From: Nemopilema nomurai
Taxonomy: Eukaryota; Cnidaria; Scyphozoa; Rhizostomeae; Rhizostomatidae
Length of the DNA: 64,000 nt
Assembly (NCBI GenBank): GCA_003864495.1
Contig: ML133387.1
Coordinates: forward strand, 1,215,211-1,279,210
Direction of reading: 5' to 3'
Part shown: in pieces, positions 12,501-24,500 of the stretch
Position numbering within the stretch: the stretch's first letter is position 1
How the letters are laid out: each line of letters begins with the position of its first letter
Translations under genes and position numbers: made by a program
The notes under the pieces: generated by a model
Seen by the model: only the letters and a program-made list of their open reading frames with translations
Database searches by the model: none
What the model was told of the DNA's origin: nothing

Positions 12501-15500
12501 CGGTAAAATTAGTTGAGTCATTGATATTCTGTAGCATGTGTGGCCCCTAGTCACTACTAAACTGTATACAAGACTGGTGACGTACAGCGGAAGCCTCTGC
12601 CTATTTATCGCCCTTTATAACCAGCGAAGCCGATCTAATGACGAAATTGTAATGAAAAGAACTCTCATTGATAGCATCAATCGCAAAACGTTTTTTTTAT
12701 CTCCAGGCCAACCTACCGTGGCTTTTTATAATGCCCATCGGTCATTCAACGTCTTCAAGATTTAATGTTGTTTTGCCCTAGTTTTAGAATAATTAAAAAA
12801 CCAATGTTTGTTCTACGTGAATCCTTTCAGGCAAGTTGGAAAGAGGCTAACAAGAAACAACAGGAGAAGCTGCTTGAGTTGATACGAAGGCTTGCGGAGG
12901 ACGACAAGGAGGGCGTGATTGCACACAAGGTAATGTTTGCCCTGCGCCCAAGCTTCTATTATGCAATGCACGAGCCTGACTTCCTTAGAAGCACGTATGA
13001 AGCAGATGGATGACTGTCCGTCCTTCCGTGCAAAGCTAACTATCAGCGTTAAGTCCTTTTGTGAGTTTTGTTGTTTTCTTGCCACCCGACCTTAACTTTT
13101 CAAGTTCGTTGTGCTCTCTTCCAAAGGTCCTCTGGCTTTTGTGGCATCTCGCCCACAGTGATGACCTGCCGACGGATATAATGGACCAAGCTTTGGTTGC
13201 TCATATTAAAATTCTTGATTTTAGCTGTTCCCAGGTAAACATTTCACATCTATCTTTTTTGTGTTGTTGTGCTCATTTGTGTTATTGCTTCTATTCATTT
13301 GTGTTGTTGTGCACACGATTCTATTCGTCTCTAACTTATTCTAGCTCTCACTCGTGCTCTAACGTGATTCTATTCGTTTCTATTCGTTATGACACGTTCT
13401 ATTCGTTTCTATTCGTTATGACACGATTCTATTCGTTTCTAACTTATTCTAGCTCTCACTCGTGCTCTAACGTGATTCTATTCGTTTCTATTCGTTATGA
13501 CACGTTCTATTCGTTTCTATTCGTTATGACACGATTCTATTCGTCTCTAACTTATTCTAGCTCTCACTCGTGCTCTAACGTGATTCTATTCGTTTCTATT
13601 CGTTATGACACGTTCTATTCGTTTCTATTCGTTATGACACGATTCTATTCGTCTCTAACTTATTCTAGCTCTCACTCGTGCTCTAACGTGATTCTATTCG
13701 TTTCTATTCGTTATGACACGTTCTATTCGTTTCTATTCGTTATGACACGATTCTATTCGTTTCTAACTTATTCTAGCTCTCACTCGTGCTCTAACGTGAT
13801 ATAACCGTTTATAAGTTATTTCGCCATAATTTCCAGCCGCATACCCTCGATGTATGGTCTGTATGATATGAAACACGCGCCATTTGCCAATTTTATTCAC
13901 GTTTATTCATCTTATCTGCCTGATCTGATCGTCAGACGCAAGACCGGGATAATTTGAAGCTGGAATGGATCAAACACAGTTTAAATGAGCTACGCAATGG
14001 ACGATGGGTTATACCAGCGTTGAAGCAGATAAAGGCAATTTGTGAACTCTTTTATGAGGTGGGTGTCCAACCAGATTGGCAAAGCTCCAATTGCTTATGT
14101 GAAGTCCTCTTTGAATCAAAGTGTTGCCATAGCTCACAAATGTTGAATGTTTTCACCATCCATCTCTACAGCTTGATGTTAATGCGTAACTAAGTTTTTA
14201 TTCAGTAAATGAAATGCAATCTCTTCAATTTATGTAGGCTATAGATACACTCGTTTTATGTGGCTATTGACTCTTTACGGAAAAAGAAAGTCGCCATTTC
14301 AGTGACACAACCGTTCATACTGCTAATGCAGTTAAATCACTGACGCGTCAGAGACATAATTTTCAATATCTCAAGTTATTTGGTCTTTCCTTTGCAGGGC
14401 TATGGCCAAATGCAGAATCCTCATGTTCAGTATCGGAATGTTGTTATTGAAAAAATACAGAGCACATACAGTGTCGTGAGTCTTGTTGCTGAGAACCTCG
14501 CTGCTTATATGAAGAACGTCAGAGAGTTGGTGAAAGGTATTCAAAAGAACTTATCCACAAAATCCATCTACAAAATCCATCTACAAAATCCATCCACAAA
14601 ATCCATCCACAAAATCCATCCACAAAATTCATCCACAAAATCCATCTACAAAATCCATCCACAAAATCCATCCACAAAATCCATCCACAAAATTCATCCA
14701 CAAAATCCATCCACAAAATCCATCCACAAAATCCATCCACAAAATCCATCTACAAAATCCATCTACAAAATCCATCTACAAAATCCATCCACAAAATCCA
14801 TCCACAAATCCATCCACAAAATCCATCTACAAAATCCATCTACAAAATCCATCCACAAAATCCATCCACAAAATCCATCCACAAAATCCATCCACAAAAT
14901 CCATCTACAAAATCCATCTACAAAATCCATCCACAAAATCCATCCACAAATCCATCCACAAAATCCATCTACAAAATACATCTACAAAATCCATCTACAA
15001 AATCCATCCACAAAATCCATCCACAAAATCCATCTACAAAATCCATCCACAAAATCTATCCACAAAATCCATCTACAAAATCCATCTACAAAATCCATCC
15101 ACAAAATCCATCCACAAAATCCATCTACAAAATCCATCCACAAAATCCATCCACAAAATCCATCCACAAAATCCATCCACAAATCCATCCACAAAATCCA
15201 TCTACAAAATCCATCCACAAAATCCATCCACAAAATCCATCTACAAAATCCATCCACAAAATCCATCCACAAAATCCATCTACAAAATCCATCTACAAAA
15301 TCCATCCACAAAATCCATCCACAAATCCATCCACAAAATCCATCCACAAAATCCATCTACAAAATCCATCTACAAAATCCATCTACAAAATCCATCCACA
15401 AAATCCATCCACAAAATCCATCCACAAATCCATCCACAAAATCCATCCACAAATCCATCCACAAAATCCATCCACAAAATCCATCCACAAATCCATCCAC

Positions 15501-18500
15501 AAAATCCATCCACAAAATCCATCTACAAAATCCATCTACAAAATCCATCTACAAAATCCATCCACAAAATCCATCCACAAAATCCATCCACAAAATCCAT
15601 CCACAAAATCCATCCACAAAATCCATCCACAAAATCCATCCACAAAATCCATCTACAAAATCCATCTACAAAATCCATCTACAAAATCCATCCACAAAAT
15701 CCATCCACAAAATCCATCCACAAAATCCATCTACAAAATCCATCTACAAAATCCATCCACAAAATCCATCCACAAAATCCATCCACAAAATCCATCCACA
15801 AAATCCATCTACAAAATCCATCTACAAAATCCATCTACAAAATCCATCCACAAAATCCATCCACAAAATCCATCCAAAATCCATCCACAAAATCCATCCA
15901 CAAATCCATCCACAAAATCCATCCACAAAATCCATCCACAAATCCATCCACAAAATCCATCCACAAAATCCATCTACAAAATCCATCTACAAAATCCATC
16001 TACAAAATCCATCCACAAAATCCATCCACAAAATCCATCCACAAAATCCATCCACAAAATCCATCCACAAAATCCATCCACAAAATCCATCCACAAAATC
16101 CATCTACAAAATCCATCTACAAAATCCATCTACAAAATCCATCCACAAAATCCATCCACAAAATCCATCCACAAAATCCATCTACAAAATCCATCTACAA
16201 AATCCATCCACAAAATCCATCCACAAAATCCATCCACAAAATCCATCTACAAAATCCATCCACAAAATCCATCCACAAAATCCATCTACAAAATCCATCC
16301 ACAAAATCCATCCACAAAATCCATCCACAAAATCCATCCACAAAATCCATCCACAAAATCCATCTACAAAATCCATCCACAAAATCCAATTCACAAGAGA
16401 ACGGCTCAGATTTTTACTCTGAGTTTCAATGTTTCTTTATAATCCCCTACGCAATGTAGACTTATGGATGCGTTACGTCGATCTGTATTTGTAAAATGGT
16501 AGCCGACTTCTGTATTGATACCGGCTTCTTTAGATATTATTTCAGGTGTCTAAGGCAGATTGATGACACACTTATTTTACTTTACAGTGCTATGTGATTC
16601 AGTTAATAAGATATAGAGTCGGACTATTAATATTGGGGCAAGTCGTATTTTCTATCATGGTGCCAAGTATTAGCTCTGACAAAATCTATTGTAGCTGATC
16701 CAAACATCGACCCGCAAACGCTTGCTATTGACGGACGATACACTCACACACAGCAGATCCAAGAAAGACTGGATTTTCTCAGGTGGCTCTCTCTGCTATC
16801 TTCGCTAGCTATGTCATGACTATTTTTACGTATTTATGCGACACCTTGATATTTGAAATAGTCAGGGTGAAGACCTTTAAGTTCCGTTTTGTACATGGCA
16901 ACGCACGTGATTCGAAGCATCCTCCTATAAGTAATGAATTGCTAGAGTAACCTTGTCATTATTTTTTTATTTTCCACTCATTTTCCCCAACGTTTTCCAT
17001 TTAAACAATATTTTCTACATCTTCTTTTACTAGATCATCAAAAAACATTTTACATTTTATACAAATTACGTTTGTTGTTCACTTTAACAATAGTATTTGG
17101 CCGTAGATTCATTTTGAATGATGGCAAAATGTGGCTTTGTGAACCTCAAGCCAAACAGGTAAGTTTTACTAAAGAACCTTAGTGATGCCAAGCAGCTAGT
17201 TTAATGCTTTCTCTCGCACACAGCTATTCATTATAGGCACTTAGTGCTGCTTTCGTCCACTTACCGAAGATTGATCAGATAGACACCCAGCTTTTTCCAG
17301 CGGCCTCTGAAATCTCCTTGCAACGCCACCTTCATTCAAAACAACTCTATGCCATAAATTGCTTGTGAGGCACCATCTAATTATTTTTCGAAAAGTTAGG
17401 TGCAAGCCTGTTTTTGAATCGCAAGTAGTTCCTTTTGCCATGCGTCCGAACTTGTATCAGCAGCGACTTTCTGGTCCTCCCCATTCAAACTTTCTGTTCG
17501 AAAACGTCTCCACAAATAAAGTTTCGAAGAGCAGCCTGGTCCACAATGTTTGCTAGCTAAATGATGTTTTCGAAATGATGTGAACTTGACGCTTGACCTT
17601 AGGTTTGAATAAAGACGTTTCGTAGTTTTAGGTAGCCTTAATTTCATATTCATGTTTGTAGCCATTTAAAGAAAGACTTTCAATTGCGGGTTGCCTTTTA
17701 AGAGGCAGGTTCATTGGAGGCTGCCTGTCACGATACAAATTTGAACTCGCTAGACAATTTTCTGCAGTTACATATTAGCATTTTTAAGTAGAATAGTGCC
17801 TTTGTCTGCTTGATAGTGATAGTCGCACACTTTTATGTTTTTTTTCATTCCGCATCTTTTATCCCGCAATTGGTATTCTAAATCGTGAAAAACGTATAAC
17901 TTGAATCCGGTGCAATTTGCTAACCCGATTTAATTTTATTCCTAATGTAGATTTGGATTTGCCTGGCTGTTAGATCTGTTTTTCCTTGTGACACCGATGT
18001 CTGTTTCATTTGGTTCTCAAAGGTAATGTATGAGACCAAGTCCCTTTATGTTGTATGTTTGATAACCGGTTGAAACAAAGTAGCCTACAGTTTAACAGCA
18101 GCAGGTTAGAGTGATGCACACAGACGAAAATATTGATTCGTTTATTGGATCACAGTTATCATTTATGACCCCGTATCATCGCACACATCAAGGAATCAAA
18201 GAAGACTATTTGATAAGTAAAATAGTTATTGAAATCTGATTCGTGATTGGTGATAATAATCGTGCTGTTCTTAGCGGATATCTGTAGCATACCTTTATTT
18301 GTTACAAAGTATACATTGTTACATTGTAGCTTATCGTTAATATTTCGAGGGACCTCCTTATGGGTTCTCCCAACCCAGAATTTTACACATGCAACCTTAT
18401 TGATCTTCAACTCAATTGACCCTGAATCGATATAGAAAGAATGGGAGACCTTGGACGGTCCTCAAAATTTGTCATCTATCATTCTAAAGCTTTGGTAGAA

Positions 18501-21500
18501 GCAAAGAAAAGGTAGCAAAATCAAAAATCTTTATTTGGTTTCTTTACAGCAAAAGGATACTCGCATAATTTTGTTGTGATTTGAAGTAAATGGCTAGCGA
18601 TAGGGAACCACGGCTGCTATAGATTTAGGCGAAAAATATTAGAGGAAGAGATACATACCAGACAAGTAAAAAACCGAATATTTCACAGTTTTGCAAATAT
18701 TCTTCTGGCAATTTAATTGCCTCCCATCTTCTCTGGATTCGGAAAGCTAGCCCTGAGAGCTTATTGTGCTTATTGTTCATCTCGATCTCTGGCTCGACAG
18801 GTGATGAGCGATGATCCTGACCTGGACCCCGAAATCTGCAAACAGTTTTTTGAAGACAATGTCTTCAAGCTGGATGCAAGCAGGCTGAATGAGCATGGTT
18901 TGAGGTTTGTGTCTGAGTTATTCATTCGGCGGATGGATAAGTACTCCGTTTTTGGCTAAAGGGGGCACATGGAAAGAAAGACTCGGTTGGAATGGTTTTC
19001 ACCTTCATCTCTGCTGCTTTTCTTCCTATCAATTTGTAATGCCGTTTTGCCATTTGTTTGACTGTTGCATATTTGCTTTGATAGGTGCTTCGAGAGGTTT
19101 TTCAAATACGTAAATACAAGGGAAGGGATTTTGTCCAAGAAGCGAAATGGAACGTATGTACTGGAAAGCACAAATCTTGTGGGATATGACTACTTGTGGA
19201 AGGTAAAGAAAGCATGGCATTATCGTTTCCAAGAATACGCTCTAGAACATGACTACATTTCAATCTTCGATTGTTATTGTATGATGCGTAGCCTGCCTTC
19301 GGTCACATATCGCTCTGAATAACAACGCAAAATTTCTTTTCCTTACTGTGTAGATCATTCTCAATGCACCCCATGAAATTGCCAACAAAGCAATTGAAAT
19401 TCTGAAGGAGATTTACACCAACCTTGGGGCAGATCTCAAGACGAAGCCAGTAAGAATTCTTTTCTAAAGTATTTCTTTTGTGTGCATATGTCATTAAGAG
19501 AGACGATTGTCCGCCCCTTTTTGAAAAGTTTCTGGTATCAATTGTTGCATTGCTCGGTTTTGATTGGCCCTCGTGCAAGTGTTTCTCTACGCAAGCTGCG
19601 AGTGTTGCATTTCTTGCACTGTGGCACTGTTATCGATTAAGCAGAAACAAACGCATCTGTCGGTAGTTCTGCTGCTGAACACTTGGACCTCCATCAATGT
19701 AGTTTCGTGAATCAAGAGTCTTCGTCTGAATGAATGCTGATTTGTGTGAATTGTCTACAATTCGTAGCTAGATATCCACAACAAGTTCATCAAGGATTGC
19801 ATGAACAGGCTAAATCCATCCTACGATGTACTGCGGAGCGAGGCTGATAAAAACTCGATATTGCAAGAGGCCGGAAAGATTGTTCTCTGCTTAAAAACGC
19901 TAAAAGAGTACGTCGCTGAGTGTGACAAGTGCTACCCAGATGAAAGGTCACTTCTTCCTCACGAAAGGTTTGTTGGAAATTCATATAACAAAAAAGTTAA
20001 TAGCTGTTATTTGGAGTCGTATGGGGGGAGGGGGGGGGGGGGGAGGGTCCACAAATCCGCTTGAAATATTTAGAAGCATGGCGTGGTTGTAATTGCATTT
20101 CAAAGGACTTATCACGGCATGGAGTTCCTACTCGTTTGTACACGCATGAAGCATTCTGAAGCATATTTCCCACTTCTTTTGACGAGCAGGGCCTGTCGCG
20201 GAAAACACATCACATTGTATATACGGTTTTCGCCACAAGCACGACAGTCAGATGATTTTGAAATATGGTCGCACACAAACGAGTCTTTGGCCTCGGTTCG
20301 GAGAAACATTTACAATCGGTATGTGGCGGGCCTTTTGAATTTTTTTTCTATAAGCTGAAAGATTTTCGTTTGTTCCAATGTTATCCGATTCCTGGTCCGC
20401 TGCATGTGGAACAAAATATGAGCGCCAAAGGTCTGCCCTTCGACAGTCTGGATAATAGCTTAGCATGTTTAGGAACCTCTGCGATTGTATCGCTTGTTAT
20501 GACTTACCTGCCACCTCCTTGAGCTTTTTCAATCCACGTTATACTGGAAACGAGATCTTAATCGATAAACTTGCATAGCGCTTTAATTGTGGAGAAAGAC
20601 GACCTCTTGTAATGAATTTCGTAGGTTAAAGATGTCTCCCATGAATGTGAAACTGGAGCTGCATTTCAATGGGGAAATTCTCTCTACTGCTGATGACCGC
20701 AAATTAGTTGGCCAAATTCCCTTCAAAGATCGGACGGTAAGATTGTCAACAATCCTGTCCTTTCTTTTCCAAGCTTTGAGGCCATGTAATGAGACCCTTT
20801 TCGTGTTATTACAAGAATCAATTTTTGTTATCATCTTTCAAATTCATTTTGCCGGAACCTTAACGACAGGTGTCAAGTGTGATGCGGCTAGCCTGTGCAA
20901 AAGGCTCTTTCTGGCTTATGGGCTCGAACCATTGCCTCCGCTGCGTCCCGCTTATAGTCGTGTTAGAGCTTTTGGCATGTTAGCGTGATCTTAGAGGAAC
21001 GTAAAAACTGCAAAGTATCAATGCTCTTACCACGTAAGTTAAGCTTATGTGAGAAGCAAGCCTGTAATTGAAAGGTTTTATTTGTTCATTCGGCTTCCAG
21101 ATCATCACAGTAAAGCTTGGGGCTGTTGGAGGCAGCTCTCCCTCTTCTCCAGACTCGTCGTCAGATTCCTCCCCACCGCCAACCCCACAGCCCGGAGAGG
21201 GGCCAAACCTCGAAGCAGAGCAATGTTTACCCGGCGTGGTAGGTGTTTCTCATATTAAGCACATTGACATGGGCTCAATTGATCCCTTCGGTTGGCGTCA
21301 TTTGCCTCTTCATTCCCGTTTCCATTCTTACTCTTCCCGGGGTTATTGAAGAAAAGCCAGGTGTACTCACCTGCTTTTTTCGCAATCAAACCTTTTTGTA
21401 TCTCTTCCCTTAATGCTATTTTCAGATCGCTCTGTTCACCTGATAAAGACACACTGTTTTATTTTAATTTAAAAATTTTTACTTCTTGAATAAATTCGTG

Positions 21501-24500
21501 ATTGCCCACTCGCGATTGACAGTTGTCATGGCAACACACCATTTCGTGATTTTGCAAGCTATTTCTTCTAGGTGATGTCAAAGATGAAATTTGCCAATTC
21601 GTTTTTCCTTCTCGGTGATCTTGGTATGAAACACAACATACCGGAGCTCAGGGACATAGCCCTCAGCCTGCTGAATATAATTCCCACGGGTTAGTATGTA
21701 GACATTGCTTCTCACAAGACAATTGCGTGAAACAGATAGGGACGTATTCAATGCGTGTAAACGGGGCTGGACAACAAATTATTTTCCTATTTTCCTAGTG
21801 TTTTGCTTGAAAGAGCACGTGATCTTAGTTTTAAAACATAGCAGCACCTGGAGGCTGGCATGTTTTGATGGTTACAGACTGGGCTTTACCTAGACAAATA
21901 TATATTTTCTTTTATATACTTTGAAGTATTTTATCTGATCTTTATGATTTATGGCGATATATTTTATCTCCATATCTGATCTGATCTATGAGACCTCAAT
22001 CTCGTTTGCACATGATGAAAAACACTATACAGTAGAGAATTGAAACTTCCTCTAGAATTAATGCTTATGTTTGAATATTTGATTTTTTTCAGATGTGGAT
22101 ACAATTCGAAAAACGAGATTAATATGCGAGGAGAGAGCGCTGAAGGGCTCAAAATCAAACGTTAACCTAGATATTTTGTTTTTTACTCCAACACCAATCA
22201 ACGTCCTTTACAATTTGCAGGTAAATACTGTTACCTTTTGCATTCACCTTTCCAAATAGTTTTCTACCACTTGATGCCGAAGGACTTGAGTTCCATTTGA
22301 AGAGGCATCTCGCGGCGCAGACTCCCCAATCTTGAGATCCAGTGGATGCTGCGCTGACAGTCCACTTCAGATACAAAAATTTGTTGACTTCTTAGCAGCT
22401 TCGATAATCACGAAATTTGCCTTGCGGTTATCCTTTTATATCATGTAGTTACTTTGGTTTGTATATTTCAGGTTGTATATTCTCTTCTGATGCCTTCGGC
22501 ACAACCTTGCAATGAAATTTCAACCGATTTCCAGGTAATTAGTTTTGTTTTCATGGACTTGATTGACGTGAATGTGAGGAAGGATGGTGATTTTGCGAGA
22601 TTTCTTGATTAAATGTAGGAGTTGCGTAAAACAAACAGAATCTTCAAATGGGCATTGACAGCCAAATGCAATAGATGTACAGTTGCTGCTATTCTCAGCC
22701 ATTTACTCAGTCAGTCAGTCGCTAAATGCCTTTTCGCCTTATACTGCTATCCTTTATCTTGACTGTCAACATGTTGATCCCCTGTATTTTGCAGCACCAT
22801 TTCCTCTCGGCTGGAGGTATCAAAGCGGTGATAAACATGTTAACCAAAAGCAGTTTTATGGCTGATGCTGACACCTTAATGCAAAGGTATGCTAGCACTT
22901 GTAATAAGCTTTAGATCCAGTGGCAGATGTAACGTACTCTAGAGATCTATTGCCCACAAAGTAATGAAAAGGACATTCCGGGAACACCCCTTCATATTTT
23001 CGTTTACTATAATATGCAGTCTGTTCTATTTGCGTAAACACTTCTACTTTGATGCTCTGACCTTTGTCACAGATCTGCGTACCAGACCCTATTGAAGATA
23101 GCCAAGCTGATGTTTACGGTGATTGGCTACGCACAAGTGCAGCACGTTGTGGAGGCGCTACACAAGGAGTCTGGTAGAGAGCTTACGATCACAGCCCAAC
23201 AGCATGGCGCAGCCCTTGTCCTACAGTCGGCCTTGAAGAATATCCCAAACCCTTGCCAAGAGTGTGTCGTCAGAAACATCGCTTACAAACTGGGCCTAGC
23301 TCTATCCCAACAGGTGCTGTGACTGTAGTAAAGTAGTAATGATCAATACTATTTTTTCATTCTCCTTTGGTGAATGGAAAGTCGAAGGAGGTGCCGAGTT
23401 GTCTTGATTTTCCCTCGATCCACCCTGGAATAGTAAAATGAGAATCAATTGGTTCTTTTATATAAAAGCGTTTCTGCATTCACCAATGCATGCGTCCGTG
23501 TTCACTCGCTTATCCCGTTCTCCTTCCTTCATTGCAGGCCATTGCATGCATACCGGATATGAATGTTGTTGAGATCCTGCAGAGGCTCGCTTGGATTTCC
23601 GCTGTTGGCTTCTCCGTCATGGCACAAGCTCCACTGTCCGAAGTCCACGCAGCATTTGACAAGGTTCCCATTTCTTTTCATATACAGTGCCAATGGATCA
23701 AACACTTGGTCTCTATCAATATTGTATCTACGTCCTATGTAGTTTGGCAAATCTTTTGAATTTGCTTAGCTTCGCAAAAGGCCTATAGATGGAGTCGATG
23801 CGGAGAATGCGATCGGTAGCCGTAAAGACAGTAGGTAATTCATCCTTGTTTACAGATGAACAGACGCAACCCATTTCTTTCATATTCGTCACGTGCTCTT
23901 TTTGCAATTGTCAATGTCGGTCTTTGCAGGGCCCACAAGGTCAGATTGAGCCAGAGGACATTGCTCTCGCAAGGGAAGCCCTGGAGGTGCTGACAATAGC
24001 GATCATGCTTTGCCCTTCTGCACTGGACGCCCTGACCAAGGACAAACAGTGGCAGTTCTTTATTAACGACATGATCCTAATCTGCAAAAGCAGGTTCGTC
24101 TCGACGCGCGGTTTAACACGTTTGGGCTTAATGCTAGACGCTAACGCAATTGGACACGCTTAACCAAACTTCATCGTATTAGAATGAAAAGAAAGCGATT
24201 TAGTAAATTGTAAGCAGCAACTCAAGATATCTTTTAAAGTTGGGTTTTTAGAGATGTCAGATATTAATTGAAAATAATACAGAAGTAAAGATGTCGTCTT
24301 GTTTTTGCAATTGAAAATTCTAAACATTCCAACACTTTTTGCAAGCCGATAACGTACAATTTTGTTGAGTGACCATTGTTCTGTTTACTCTATTCAGTTG
24401 TTTATGTTTATTCAGGACGATTCGAGTTACCGCTGCGGAGCAATTTTTTCTTATGGCAACCAAGTGCACCAATGGCGACAAACCTATTCGCTTTTTCATC

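Larger units (their letters stand above)
6552..14058 (+). other. USP9X: USP9X exons 1-17 (N-terminal helical region)
   Basis: Exons: 1 6552-6689, 2 6932-7151, 3 7780-7892, 4 8007-8119, 5 9005-9104, 6 9287-9402, 7 9713-9779, 8 10149-10247, 9 10442-10527, 10 10786-10834, 11 11008-11097, 12 11323-11385, 13 11763-11852, 14 12291-12395, 15 12831-12929, 16 13127-13234, 17 13936-14058. All junctions are GT-AG except the donor of exon 4, which is GC. Landmarks shared with vertebrate USP9X are [11 protein letters not shown] (exon 4), [11 protein letters not shown] (exon 6), LTDEELKKE (exon 8), [12 protein letters not shown] (exon 10), [20 protein letters not shown] (exon 14), [17 protein letters not shown] (exon 15) and WVIPALKQI (exon 17). 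Intron 16 (13235-13935) contains the 108-bp tandem repeat. Confidence 0.93.
14398..23313 (+). other. USP9X: USP9X exons 18-33 (helical region and ubiquitin-like segment)
   Basis: Exons: 18 14398-14536, 19 16695-16782, 20 17107-17158, 21 17951-18022, 22 18801-18904, 23 19085-19202, 24 19354-19449, 25 19768-19967, 26 20190-20318, 27 20625-20736, 28 21101-21238, 29 21572-21689, 30 22093-22220, 31 22472-22534, 32 22795-22886, 33 23073-23313. Intron 18 (14537-16694) is filled by the 13-bp minisatellite. Landmarks are [10 protein letters not shown] (18), [13 protein letters not shown] (20), [11 protein letters not shown] (23), [14 protein letters not shown] (26), [14 protein letters not shown] (27) and the Ser/Pro-rich linker [12 protein letters not shown] (28). 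Exons 26-27 cover the ubiquitin-like segment. Exons 29-30 are the most divergent from vertebrates but keep phase. Confidence 0.9.

Noticed and set aside
13061..13804. 247-codon frame over USP9X exon 16 and the 108-bp repeat
   Set aside because: Only 13127-13234 is conserved coding sequence; a consensus donor follows at 13235.
13316..16388. CRISPR-like array
   Set aside because: Units are contiguous with no unique spacers, and the context is a spliced eukaryotic gene.
14380..16422. 680-codon open frame, and matching minus-strand frames, in the 13-bp array
   Set aside because: The frames are products of a stop-poor repeat. Only the first 46 codons from 14398 are conserved USP9X exon 18; the rest lies between conserved exons 18 and 19.
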